A stretch of 64,000 nt of DNA. Origin: Hypericum androsaemum (lineage: Eukaryota > Streptophyta > Magnoliopsida > Malpighiales > Hypericaceae). Position 1 is the first letter of the stretch, and every line of letters starts with the position of its first letter. Both the position numbers and the translations under genes were made by a program. Under the pieces are notes generated by a model that was given only the letters and a program-made list of their open reading frames with translations, was not told where the DNA came from and ran no database searches. The DNA is taken from assembly GCA_963995505.1 (NCBI GenBank), contig OZ023192.1, positions 2,014,001-2,078,000 on the forward strand. Reading direction: 5' to 3'. Below are positions 1 to 11,063 of the stretch, in pieces.

Positions 1-600
1 TCTTATTATTACGATCGTTGATGGGTTGCATAAGGACATTACAGACAGATGCTTCCGTTAACCGAATAGAGATGCATAACATATAAAAAAGGAAGTACCT
101 GGAAGGACTTTGAAGAGAGAAGCGGAAGCTGATCTACGATCATGAGGCATCGTGAAGCTACAAATATTGCGGGCGCCATTGCGCCCGTACGCTTGCTCCT
201 GAACTAAGAGGAGCCGGACCCACGACCGGGACAAGAACTCAGAACCCTTTCGCATCGTGCTCGTCATTCGGGACATCTATCAAACACTTGGTGTGCGGGA
301 TGGAAACAGGGACCGGTGCCTCAATCAATTGCGCATTGAGGTTTTCGCAGTCCCGGTATGATTCAGAACCGAGCTATAGCTGCGGGTTTACTGCGGTGAA
401 ACGGTAAAATCCCATAATTAATGTCGATTCACCGGTAACCAAAGAGAGGGTTAGTTACTTAAGCCTCAAGATGGTGATAACGGGTAATTTCTTTTGGAGG
501 GAGGTCGATGATGGTCTTTGTATGTAGTCCCAGGCCCAGTGGGTGGGGAGTAATGGGCCGAAACGCTACGGTCCATAACATCCGAATATTTTCGAACGCG
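1..600. other. Unassigned segment of mixed composition with one small ORF
   Basis: This stretch is less AT-rich than the DNA after position 600. It holds a 72-codon open frame on the minus strand (58-276) that I do not recognise. The encoded peptide is rich in Ser and Arg and ends in a hydrophobic stretch, which reminds me of plant mitochondrial open frames, but I cannot name a gene. An organelle-derived insertion or an old transposon piece are both possible. No splice structure or repeat border is visible. Confidence 0.2.
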
Positions 601-1463
601 ACAATATTTAAATCATCGATTTTTTTTATTAAAACCTAGAAAAGAATATAAGCCTTTCAACATTGATTATATGGTATAGTATCAATTATGTATAATCTGC
701 AATAAATTCAAAGATGTTAAAATTTAGGATTCATATGTGTTGAGATTTAGGTTTATATCATAAATCTCTGTCAAATTGTTATACGCGTTATTACACTGGG
801 TCAAAAACCCTTGACAATGCATTGTGATTATAGTAGCATTTTATACATCTTCCCATCACACGTGTTTAACCAAATGAATTGACAGCACTCAGATTCCTAT
901 GAATCATACCCGAATCATTTTTATTATGATTTCTACCCTTCCGTATACGCGGCATAAGATAGTTGATACCCCACCAAAAAATGCTATTGTTTTATGGATA
1001 ATGTGACGCTCCCAGCAAACCTTGTCCGTATTGTCGGTGTCATAACACTGGAGAAATAAGTGGGGGGGAAATCCGGAATCCGTTGGGATTTGGTCTGGGG
1101 ATATACTTTAGACACGATTCCATGTTCTTAGTTGCATACGGTCACGACAAAAGAAGCCAAAGCAAGTTCTTTGCCAATTCATTACGATTTGACTCCTTTT
1201 CTAATTTACTAAATCGACTCGGAGGGTCGGACAACTGCCCAGATCTCTAAGTAAAAGCAATGAAATTTTTTTAATTAAATTTACAAAATTGAGACACCAC
1301 ATGATACTACCGTGAAAAGAAAATTCGTATTATTTTAGTTTACTTAGTGAAGTAAAATTAATCGATGAAAGTTGACTGAATTACTTAACGACTTATATTT
1401 ATTTAAGAAATATTTGTACTCAAAACTTTTTTTATTAGTTAAGGCTTGTATTAATATTGTAAA
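601..1463. other. AT-rich intergenic DNA, no feature seen
   Basis: This segment is AT-rich with frequent stops in all frames. I see no RNA gene, repeat border or convincing reading frame. Confidence 0.4.
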
Positions 1464-1751
1464 TCATAAGTACAAGGAGCTATAGATAATTCTATCCCAA
1501 AATAATAAAAGATTACAAGTGCAATCAAACAACGATAAATTGAAGAAATAATTCAGTACTCTAAAGGAGGCAGAGGAAAACAAGCCGGCAACACCACATA
1601 TTGCAGCAGCAAAAACCCAAGGCCCCGACGAATTCCTTAATCGATAAGAGACTCCGGGAAGAGCATAATATTCTGATCTGCTAAGTCTTTCACCGAGTTC
1701 GACCATCTTACTCTTGTATCTGTTGTAAGATGGAATGGATGAAGATGCCAT
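1464..1751 (-). CDS. Hypothetical 95-aa open frame next to a LINE tail
   Basis: An open frame starts at the ATG at 1751 and runs to a stop at 1464. The first two thirds (starting MASSSIPSYN, with a GERLSRSEYY motif) look protein-like. The C-terminal third is hydrophobic and low in complexity, as if an exon ran into an intron. I do not recognise the product. The start codon directly follows the A/T-rich tail of a LINE remnant on the same strand, so this may be a host exon whose upstream part was displaced, or chance. No promoter is visible. Confidence 0.22.
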   Translation of the reverse strand: MASSSIPSYNRYKSKMVELGERLSRSEYYALPGVSYRLRNSSGPWVFAAAICGVAGLFSSASFRVLNYFFNLSLFDCTCNLLLFWDRIIYSSLYL

Positions 1752-1768
1752 GGTTGCAAAAAAAAAAT

Positions 1769-2250
1769 TTTTGATAAGTAAATATATTAAACCAAATGCA
1801 CCAAATACGTTCACCACCAGTACAAGTAAAATCACCCCCACAGCAAAATTACACACAAAAACCCCAGCGAGTCAAGGCTAAAACAAAGGGAGCAAGCTCA
1901 AGGGGAGGGGGCGGATGAATAATAAAATGAAAGTAATCACATGCAAGCGATCAAGAACAGAGAAAGGTCTTGTCCAGCCAGGTCCGAAGCAGAATTTGAC
2001 CAGAAAATCCACTCCTTAATCTGAAGGGAGACGATATGATGGAGATGCTGTTGGTCGAAGGACGCCTCGTCAAAGATAACTCGATTCTTCGAATTCCAAG
2101 TAACCCAAGTGATGGCGCCAAAAATAGCAAACTATACCTTCTCGATCGTACCACCTCGGCCCTGAATTAGTTTCATCCAAGAAGAAAAGGAATGGGGGAG
2201 GGATTGGCCAACGCACCAGCTAATGCCCATTTGACGGAACAACAAGAACG
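1769..2250 (-). mobile_element. LINE (non-LTR retrotransposon) 3' remnant
   Basis: Read on the minus strand, this region encodes peptide pieces typical of the C-terminal end of plant L1-type ORF2, downstream of the reverse transcriptase. They include a FGAITWVTWNSKNRVIF-like segment followed by IKEWIFW, interrupted by stops. A T/A-rich 3' untranslated stretch then ends in ACTTATCAAAAA near 1769, the usual form of a plant LINE tail. The 5' border is unclear because the sequence above about 2200 overlaps a plus-strand gene fragment. It is degenerate and 5'-truncated. The assignment rests on peptide character only. Confidence 0.45.
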
Positions 2251-2539
2251 AAACCAAGAAGAAAACCCTAGAGATCTCGAACCCGATGCGGCGACCTCGC
2301 TCACCTCCCCATCGCTCAACAGGAACGAAGACGACAGATTCCCCAACACGGCGCCGATCGACAGGAAAGTCCCTGGGAGCAAACGGCGGCATTTCCCAGA
2401 GCAGAGGTTTGTGCTTGGGAGTATTTCTGGATGGGTGGACTGGAGCACCGAGGCCTTCAAAACCAATGCTAATGCCATGGAAGGCCTCATTTCCCAATTA
2501 AAAACCCACATAAATAAGGTCTGTGTGCTATTTTGTTGA
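2192..2539 (+). pseudogene. Gene-fragment exon, probably captured, joined to a MULE end
   Basis: An open frame of 115 codons starts at ATG 2192, although the natural start may be later. Its second half (GSISGWVDWSTEAFK, then MEGLISQLKTHINK) looks like a genuine plant coding exon. It ends at a plausible donor, AAG|GTCTGT, near 2518, followed by T-rich intron-like sequence. No following exon is found. Instead, from about 2690 the sequence becomes the terminal repeat of a Mutator-like element. I read this as a first exon plus partial intron carried inside a truncated Pack-MULE. The product is not recognised. The opposite strand of 2192-2250 overlaps the LINE remnant. Confidence 0.35.
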
Positions 2540-2689
2540 TGGGTTCTTCTCTGTGCGTTGTTTGGTTTTAAAGTTTGCAACCTTTTGTAATTTAATTTGT
2601 TAAAGTTTGTATATTTAGGAGTTGGGGATTAATGGGTTTTATTGTCTGTGTGTGTGAATGTTATGGGTGGAGGAGGGGAGGACGAAGAT

Positions 2690-2913
2690 GACGAGGGGGA
2701 AGAAGGAAAGAGAGAGCTTTTTTATTTTTTTATGTGAATGGGACATTTTAGTCTTTTCAAGTGGGGCTTCGTCGGAGAATATAGAATATTCCGGCTCTAG
2801 GGATTCGAGAATCTATTATCATCAAAACTTAGGGACGGGACAATCATTTTCCAAAAGTCAAGAATCCTAGGGGGAGAGTGACCAAAGGCCAGGGACGTGA
2901 GAGTAATTTGCCC
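2690..2913. mobile_element. Single terminal-repeat arm of a Mutator-like element
   Basis: The segment ends in GAGAGTAATTTGCCC at 2913. It is closely similar to the right terminal repeat of the complete MULE at 31772-33096: both contain AAAACTTAGGGACGGGA and the TTTTCCAAA block near the end. No matching left arm is visible upstream, so this copy is truncated or its left end was removed by the LINE insertion. Confidence 0.6.
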
Positions 2914-3309
2914 AAAATATTATTCTGAGAATAAACATGTTCTACATAGTCTCGACGATCCGAAATTAATAGAAAAGGGGAGTGAGCCCTACATTCTAAT
3001 CATTATAGTTTATACGAGACGCTGAATAAAAATAAAATCTGGAGGGCCTCGGGACATTACATTCTCTTTACAGCTTTAAATATCTTCTTTTTTTGTTCTC
3101 GGCTTTTAGTACAAGACAACAGATGTGTTTTACCTGATCCCACTGTGTCCCCTTCTTCCAAAGCTGGCTCCGGATCGGTACATCAATGTCAGTGATTCAG
3201 TTTTGCTTTACTTACCCAATCACTACCTTAAAAAAAATACCCAATCATTCTTTATTTTTTCGCAATATTGCATATCAAACTTTATTCATGGTCTAGGCAG
3301 ATTTGGTAG

Positions 3310-3545
3310 GGACTGATCTTGTCCCCATTCATGAAGACTAACACAAATTAATATCATTTCATATGTAAATCAATATCACTTCACATGTAAATTATTATCA
3401 CATGATAGATTATTGACCATCAGATTTAAAAACAATCAAATCTGACGACCCACAATTTAGTCCATATCCGGAGACAAAATTTATTCAATCCCCATTCAAT
3501 CCAGTCTCAGTTTGATCTAATACTATTTTACTATTCTGATTTTAA
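3310..3545. repeat. Short copy of a minisatellite-carrying repeat family
   Basis: This segment contains two to three units of about 22 bp around AATATCA(T/C)TTCA(T/C)ATG at 3348-3405. It then has a block (TATTGACCAT, AATCTGACG, TTTAGTCC) that matches in reverse complement the segment at 38400-38520. That second copy is also followed by a much longer array of the same 22-bp unit. Both are therefore members of one repeat family, in opposite orientation. The family class is not clear. Confidence 0.5.
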
Positions 3546-4450
3546 TAATGTTTTTACATAACTCACGACCATCTAATATTTGATAGTTTCTATTATTTGA
3601 GCTATCCGATTTGCTAATTGTTTTCTGCGGAGTTAGCAGGTTCGATATTTTGTGATGCTATGCTTTTTTTACCAAGTAACTTATTTGTCATTACAAATTT
3701 TTATTACCAAAAGTTACAAAAACAATGTATTTAATTTTTTTAATAAGAGGCCCCAAATATACTACTGTATCAGTTTGAGAAATAAGAAAAGCTTTTATTT
3801 CATGTCCTATATATACATTATATTTTTTTACCAAAAATAATACTTTATATTTGCCTATTTATATGCCAGAAAAGGGAAGTCCAACACACAACATTAATTC
3901 ACCTCTTCAAAAAAAATGAAACAACATTAATTTCTTACAAAAGCAATAAACGGCGTCAATAATGTTCCCACCCACTATTTTCTACATTGTAGGTAACCAG
4001 GTGTTTTCCTGTGCTCCATTAAATTCCACCAACGGTCTCTTTCTATAAGATTAAATATATTTTTATAGAAGGAGACTAATTTTTCTACCCTGCTATAGAT
4101 AGAAACTATAGATTAATAGATAGAAACTAGTTCTTCAAAAAAAATGTAGATAGAAACTAGTTAATACTAGAGTTAATTGATAATGCATTTAAATTTTCTT
4201 AAAATAATTAATATTTTAATTTTATGACCGTAAAACTCTAATCTCCAACTTCAAACTTCTTTCCTTTTTATTCACCCAATAACAAAAGCAGGTCCTCTTA
4301 GATTTCCTCTGTATCCCTCAAAAAAAATAGATTTACTCTGTACCCCTCTTCTCTTCTTTTTTCTCAACTCTCCTCCCAATAAATTAAGATCCACCACTGT
4401 AAAAGACCAAACTGCCCTCCACTTCCCCTTCCATAAACACAGAAGGAAGG
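3546..4450. other. AT-rich intergenic DNA upstream of the ankyrin gene
   Basis: No coding region or repeat border was recognised. The last 200 bases before the gene at 4482 are pyrimidine-rich, as expected for a plant 5' leader. A clear TATA box could not be fixed. Confidence 0.35.
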
Positions 4451-4481
4451 CGAGAATTTGGTGAAAGGCCGTAACCAGAAA

Positions 4482-7190
4482 ATGACAACAAGCGATAAAA
4501 TGTCGAAACCACCCCTGGCGGCTCCTCCCTCTTTCAAGAAGGACGGGACCCAAACGGCGTCGTCCAAGGCGATAAAGCCCGAGGAATACGCGCACAGCCC
4601 AATCCACCGCGCCGTCGTAATGCGGGACCACGCGGCCCTCTCGAGGCTCCTCTCCGCCCTCCCGCGCCCGCCCGACCCGGCCGAGGCCATGACCGAGTCG
4701 GACTCACTGAGTCAGGAGCAGGCCGCCGAGAGCATCTCCTCCGTGATCGACCGCCGCGACGTGCCCTACCGGGAGACGCCGCTCCACCTGGCAGTCAGGA
4801 TGAACGACCTCACCGCCGTCAGGGCATTGGCTGCCGCCGGCGCCGACCCCTCGTTGCATGACTCCGCCGGGTGGAACCCGCTCCAGGAGGCCGTCTTGTC
4901 GCGGCGGTCCAGGGAGGAGAAGGAGATCCCGATCGCCCTCGCGCGGCACCTCCATCGGTCCAATTGGTGCAAGTACCGCCGGCGGCTGCCGCGATTCGTC
5001 GGCGCGCTCCGGCGAATGCGCGACTTCTACATGGAGATCACCTTCCACTTCGAGTCCTCCGTGATCCCCTTCGTCGGGAAGATGCTCCCCTCGGATACCT
5101 ACAGGATCTGGAAGCGCGACGGGAACCTCCGCGCCGACATGTCCCTCGCCGGCTTCGACGGGCTGAAAATCCAGCGCGCCGATCAGAGCTTCCTCTTCAT
5201 CGGCGACGGCGACCCCGTGAACGACATCCCCTGGGGGTCCCTCCTCGTGGTGAACCGCGACAAGAGAACGATCTTCGACGCGTTCGAGAGCGCCGGCGCC
5301 GAGCTCACCGACTCCGCGGCCGCCAGCTTCGTCTCCCAGACGAGCGTCGCCCGGCCGGGGATGGACGTGACCAAGGCGGAGCTCGTAGGGAGAACCAACT
5401 GGCGGTGGCAGGAGAAAACGGAGCGCGTGGGGGAATGGAAGGCGAAAGTCTACGAGGTCAACAACGTAATCTTCTCCTTCCGATCTCGAAAACTCGTCAA
5501 CAAAAACGACGCCGCCGCCCTCCCGCTAGAGCTCGACGAGGACGACGACGGTTTCCTCGTCGCCGAGAACCCTAACTTCGGCTTGGACCACACGAGGAGG
5601 CACAGCAGCTTCGTTAGGGATGACGTCACATCCCGGAAAGAGGACATAGTAACCGTCGGGAGGAAGAGCGTGGACATAATCCCGTCCTCCTCGACGGCGT
5701 CGTCGTGGAGGCAGCGGAGCAGGCGTGGGGGTGTTAGTGGTGATTTCACCAGGGCGGCGGGGGTGGTCGAAACGGCGCCGTTGACCAAGGACAAGGAGTT
5801 CGTGAGGAGTTTGAAGCCGTCGGTTTGGCTGACGGAGCAGTTTCCGTTAAAGACGGAGGAGCTGCTGCCGTTACTTGACATATTGGCGAGTAAAGTTAAG
5901 GCCGTTAAGAGGATGCGGGAGATCCTCACCACCAAGTTCCCTCCCGGTACCTTCCCGGTCAAGGTAAGCATCTTTATTATTGTTAATTTTAAATTATTTT
6001 GCCAATTTCGCCCTTTATTGTTTTTGTATATAATGTTTTAAAATAATTGTTTGTTATTAAACAAAACTAAAATCCAAGTCAATAATTAAGTATAGGCGAG
6101 GTTAATGCTTTATTTGATTTTCTCAACAAAAAAATGTTGAACTAGGATTCTTGTTTTTCTTAGATTTTGTAAATTCACTCACTCGTATCAAAATTTATTA
6201 TATAAGGCTTGATTGGATCATATAATCTATTTTGTCATCCTGAGATATTATGTGACTTTTCTTTTTGTGGAAAGATATTATGTGAATTTAGGTCAGCTCT
6301 GATGAACTTTTTTCATAAAAGAAATTGATGAATAATTTTTTTTATTCGTAAGAATTATTCGATCTTATTTAAATTATTGTGAACTAGTTGCTAGAACTTT
6401 GAGCCTTCTGGGCTTCAGGTCGGTGATCTGACTTGGAACTAAAGCTACGAACGGTCCTCTTGTGCTTTTTTCGTGACGGGGATAGATTGGGGGGGCCCAG
6501 TTGATTTTATGGCCCCTCCATTTCCCGTATAGCCTTTTGCTTTGTTCTTCTTTACGTGTCTTTTGACCGGCTCTTAGACGTCATCCCAGCAGCTAAATGT
6601 CTGCCAAATTGCTGCTTGCCTGGTGGCTGGTACCCTTTGATTAGTTTTTGGTTGATACCATCCCCTGTCGAGATATCTTTCGTCTTAAACTCGAAACCTC
6701 TTATTTAAAATAAAATTAAATAATTATCGATTGATTTAGGTACTTGTTGGTGGGATCTTGGCAACCACGGCAAGATCATTTAACTAATGATGCTTTAATC
6801 TGTTGTTGTTGTGATAAATTTGATTAATGGGTTTGTTTTGTTTATTGTTGTTTGATAATGCAGTTGGCAATACCGGTGGTCCCAACGGTGAGAGTGGTCA
6901 TTACGTTCACCAAGTTCGTCGATCTGCAACCCGCGGAGCAGTTCTACACCCCGTTTTCGAGCCCGTCGCATCATGCCAACGGATCATCGGAGGAGGACGG
7001 CGAGTCCGAGGGTCGCCATTTGTCGGCGTCGTCCTCCTCAAAGTCAACCGGGTGGCTTGGCGGTAAGACCAGCAGCAAGTCTGCAGGGGGCAAGCAGCAA
7101 CAAGGTCAGCAAGAAACGGATCCGTTTGCAATACCTAGTGGATATAAAAGGCCTTCGAGGAAAGCTAAGAAATCTTACAAGGAAAAGTGA
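4482..7190 (+). CDS. Ankyrin-repeat protein with GPCR-chaperone (ANKRD13-type) domain
   Basis: There are two coding exons, 4482-5963 and 6864-7190. The intron has GTAAGC and TGCAG borders and is phase 0. The product is 602 aa. ATG 4482 is chosen because it is the first in-frame ATG and has A at -3. Residues about 39-140 hold ankyrin repeats (SPIHRAV, then ETPLHLAVRMND and GADPSLHDSAGWNPLQEAV). These are followed by the long GPCR-chaperone/ANKRD13 C-terminal domain (SNWCKYRRRLPRF, then FYMEITFHFESSVIPF and KVYEVNNVIFSFRSRKL), which continues into exon 2 with VVPTVRVVITFTKF. The C-terminus is Ser/Lys-rich. ANKRD13 proteins in animals bind ubiquitin and act in membrane-protein trafficking. The plant role is less defined, probably endomembrane-associated. 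Exon 1 is strikingly GC-rich compared with its surroundings. The family assignment is strong, the function inferred. Confidence 0.9.
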
Positions 7191-7869
7191 GGTTGTTGGT
7201 TTCTCGATCTCGTATGGATGTTAGAAGGGGAAACCGAAGATGTTTGGTAGGAAAAGATTAGGGTTGGTAGATGTGAGTGCAATGTGTTTGGGGTTGCATT
7301 TGGTAAAAAAATATGTTGTATACATTTTGAAGAGGAAAAAATATGGCTAAAAATGTCTCGTATATTTCATTAATCGTCGTATTAACTTCTTTGCCAAAAT
7401 TCGGAAATGGGTTTTCTGTGAATCTAAAATTGTTGTAACCTATCACACATGAGGGATACCTTTTTTCAACCAAACCAACAAAAAAGAGAATCATGTTTCC
7501 CATTAAGGTGTAAATGATGTAAATTATCATTGCAAAGATTACTTATTTTTGACACATTTTGAAAAAAATCATGCATATTTGATTTAGATATTTTTCATCC
7601 AGTAATCAGGAGTTCATATAGACATTTTAGGAAAAATCGCATTTGAAAGCTAGTGCAGCAATTTTTATCTAAAATACAATTGAATAGTCTTGAGTCGAAC
7701 TTTTTGGGACAAAGACTCTTGACCACTATATATATTTTTTGATAAGTTGTCAATCCAACGACCAGAATAATCTAAAAAATGCTGGAAAAAATGATATCAG
7801 AATTCAATATAAATGCCAACAATAATTATATAAATTCCAGTGTATCCTCATAATAAAAGAATTATTTTA
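7191..7869. other. 3' flank of ankyrin gene, AT-rich, no further feature
   Basis: Probable 3' untranslated region followed by AT-rich spacer. A minus-strand open frame at 7258-7530 lacks any protein-like composition and was not accepted. Confidence 0.35.
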
Positions 7870-9129
7870 GGAAAAATTATTCTCAGTCCTATAGTGTTTG
7901 ATATATTCTGTGCTCGTTCTCTGTATTCTGATAATCGATTAAAAATTTTCTAAAATTTAGTTTAATTATACTCTTCTTGCTGACGTCGTCAATCAATTTT
8001 CCAATGGAAATGACTTTTCTACCCTCACAAAATAAATACAAATTAATATTTTTTTTCTCCCTCTTCAACTTTCAACCTCGTCGCCGTCCACCACATCACC
8101 CCGACCTCCAACCACCCTTGACCTCGGGCCACACTCCAGTCTCCGGCCACAATGGACATGTCAATCAATTTTCCAATGGAAATGACTTTTCTACCCTCAC
8201 AAAATAAATACAAATTAATATTTTTTTTCTCCCTCTTCAACCTTCAACCTCGTCGCCGTCCACCACATCACCCCGACCTCCAACCACCCTTGACCTCGGG
8301 CCACACTCCAGTCTCCGGCCACAATGGACATGTCAACCCAGATCCATAGCAACTGAGATCGAAATTCCATAGCAACCCAGATCGAACCCATCTCGATAAG
8401 AGCCCACAAACCCAACCCGTTCTTCCTCCGACGTCGAGTTGACTTGTCCATGCCTGTGCTCCTCCGTCCCGAGTCGAAGGGACGAGGCAAAATCATCTTC
8501 CCCTTTTAACCCTTTCCAAATCCCCTTCCTTCTTCCCCTTCAAAAATTGTGCATCCCTTTCTTCCCCTCTTTGGGTTTTCTAAACAGAACCCTAATTTTT
8601 GTAAATCCAATTTAAGGGTTTATCTGGAACCCAAGACAGAATCACTCTTTGGTACTTGAAGACAACAATTTGTTTCAAACTGAAATTATCAGGTGTCTTC
8701 AACCCCAATCGGTTTCAACCTCAATCACTATTTCACGTTGTTTTTTTCTTGGTTCTTGATTTCTCTCGTGCCTTCTATTGGGTTTTTTGAGTTATTGGAA
8801 GATTTTGATCTGGATTTTAGAATTTTTTTTATTTTAGGTTTTCTTGATTTCCTGGAAGAACTTGATTTATTGAAAATTAGTGAGCTTGGTTGGCAAAGAG
8901 ATGAAGATTAATTCTGGGGCTACCGCCGATCGGATACACGGGAAAAATGTTTGAAGTTGAAAATGAAACTGAGAGTAAAATAATTTTTTTATAATTAAAA
9001 AATAATAAAATTTATAGCTAACCTGAGAATATAATAAATTAAATTTTAAAATTTTTTTAATCAATTATCAAAATACAAAAAAATAATACCAAATATACCA
9101 AATACTTGAGATCTAAGAGTAATTTTCCC
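7870..9129. mobile_element. Mutator-like element (non-autonomous MULE), 1.26 kb
   Basis: The terminal inverted repeats are readable. The left end starts GGAAAAATTATTCTC and the right end, read inward, starts GGGAAAATTACTCTT. Similarity continues for about 100 bp on each side (TTTGATAT, TATTCTGATAATCGATT and related blocks). The flanks carry a 9-bp target duplication with one mismatch, ATTATTTTA (7861-7869) and ATTATTCTA (9130-9138). No transposase is present. The interior holds a recent 172-bp tandem duplication and a C-rich segment. Confidence 0.75.
7988..8331. repeat. Two-copy 172-bp tandem duplication inside the MULE
   Basis: Bases 7988-8159 and 8160-8331 are almost identical (CAACTTTCAACC against CAACCTTCAACC is the difference I see). 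The copies abut directly. This points to a recent local duplication. Open frames on both strands here are products of the repeat, not genes. Confidence 0.85.
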
Positions 9130-10195
9130 ATTATTCTATCGTGATTCTTTGATATATCAATAAGATCGTACCTCATGAGTCGTGTGGAACTTGGGCCAGT
9201 GGTGGGGGCCCTAAGTGTCGAAAAGACCAAAAGGCCCGGTTTGTTGTTGCCCATTTACTTGTGTTTTTATTTGTAAGATTTGAACACAGAATCTAAATAT
9301 TTTATCGTATGGACTAATCTTTCGACGCTAGTTAGAAAATCGTAATTGCTAGTTGAATTTGTTATTAATCTCATCTTAAGCATTTTAATTATCAAATCGC
9401 CAACTATACAAATTTATTTTCCGCATAATTGGTCTGGGATGCCAGGCCAAATATATTTGGAAAATTATTCTATATCTATTTATCTTTCATTCTTCTTATT
9501 CTCTAGTGAAATCCAATCAGATCCATATTTCTAAGAATCAATCTAAAAGCCTTGCATGGTCTGGATGGACAATTTTAGTATGTCACTTAATGAAGAGTGG
9601 GGCAACTTTCTCCACACAAAGTCCAATTCACAAAATATTTATTTTTGTGCTGGACGACAAATTGCCATAAATACAATTTGGTATACCATAATCAATGAGG
9701 TTTTACCATATTTTTAATTAATTATGGACTACATGTTCATTTTTCTCTTTTAGATTTTATTAAATTTTAATTGTAGAAATCTTGTCATTCGTTCATTCGG
9801 TAGATGCGAGAACCATATAACTATTCGGACTAAATGCATTATATGTTAAACCACTTTTGGTAGAACAAGAACTTATTAAAAGGATCGTGGAGTGGTTAGA
9901 GACGTAAAGTATGGAGAGTTTTGATTTACTAAAGAAAATTTTGGATTAGTTTTACGAACGTAAAAGATACCATTAGAAGAATTGCTCTCTAAATAGAATC
10001 CGACAATGTTCGATTCTGAATACCGAAAATTCAGAAGAAAAAAAGTATGCACTTAGACATTCCTTAAAATAGGTTTGCTTAACAAGGGGGCAACAGACAC
10101 AACTTAGTTGGCAAAGGATCTTTTCAAACAAAATGTTATATTACGAGGATGGCTCGTAAAAATAAGAACAGCCTATCTACCGGTGGCCTTGTTCC
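9130..10195. other. AT-rich intergenic DNA, no feature seen
   Basis: No reading frame, RNA gene or repeat border was recognised. The 3' part probably contains the promoter of the small gene at 10818. Confidence 0.35.
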
Positions 10196-10817
10196 TTTCA
10201 TCTAGCTCATTAAGAACAACTCCATCTTTAGCTCCAAGGAGGAAGTTTCTCTAATCTAAAGCCCTTAGCCAGTAACAATCAAGGTAATTGATGAGACCCT
10301 CTTCTTTTCTTCTTCTTCTTCTTTGATCTTTCTCTTGATCTGCTCTTTTGGTTAGGCCTAATGGAATTATGGTGATGAGAGTAGTTTGTTCTTTACGAGA
10401 GACGGTCATCGGGTTTGAACTCTGGTTCTAGACTCTTGAATCATCGGTGTTACTCAAGCCCCGCATTTAAGGGAGAGAACATGGATCTAGATGCTTAGAA
10501 GACCAGATACGAACCCCGCCATAGCATTGTTGGCGGGGTTCGTGTTAAGACCAGGCAATAGTGATCCAACACTCATTGACCAACATGGCTCCTAATAACA
10601 TCGATTCAATCAATGAAAATTATGTGGAAAGAGTCTTCACATTGGTTCTTGGGACTTCGTAGAAAGGAAGAAAATGTTGTGAATTTGGATTCGCCTATAG
10701 TTTTCGGTTAAATTTGTAGCAACTCCTCTGCATGTGTGTTCATGAGAAAGGATATGCTTCCTCTGCTTGTACGTTGGCTGAGAAATGGTTTCTTCCTTTC
10801 TGCAGAACGACATTGCT

Positions 10818-11063
10818 ATGGCAAGCGACGCACCGAGCTGGGCGGATCAATGGGGCTCAGGCGGGATTGGCGCAATCGGAGATGACAACGGCATCACCAA
10901 GGACCAAGAAGCAAACACCAAAAGCAACAAGGGAGACGGCAAGAAAGGGCTGGACAAAGCCAAGACAGCTGCTGCGGCTGGCGCGCAGAAGATCAAGATC
11001 GGAGCTTCCAATAGCTTTAAGTGGGTCAAAGCTAAATGCACACGGAAATCCGACGATAAATGA
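10818..11063 (+). CDS. Small conserved plant protein of unknown function (81 aa)
   Basis: The 81-aa product starts MASDAPSWADQWG, then GGIG and an acidic patch. A Lys/Gly-rich middle (KSNKGDGKKGLDKAK) and a basic C-terminus (GAQKIKIGASNSFKWVK) follow. This matches a small, widespread family of uncharacterised plant proteins that begin with the same WADQWG signature and end with a KIK...SFKWVK block. It has no signal peptide or membrane segment. An intron probably lies in the 5' leader: donor AAG|GTAATT at 10284, acceptor TTTCTGCAG ending at 10805, 12 bases before the ATG. The leader exon is about 10200-10283. ATG 10818 is preferred over an upstream in-frame start because that one lies in the intron. 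The gene is convergent with ATG8. I know of no function for the family. Confidence 0.8.
   Translation: MASDAPSWADQWGSGGIGAIGDDNGITKDQEANTKSNKGDGKKGLDKAKTAAAAGAQKIKIGASNSFKWVKAKCTRKSDDK

Noticed and set aside
4704..5575. Several long open frames on both strands overlapping the ankyrin gene
   Set aside because: They are shadows of GC-rich exon 1. Only the frame from 4482 shows conserved ankyrin and GPCR-chaperone motifs.
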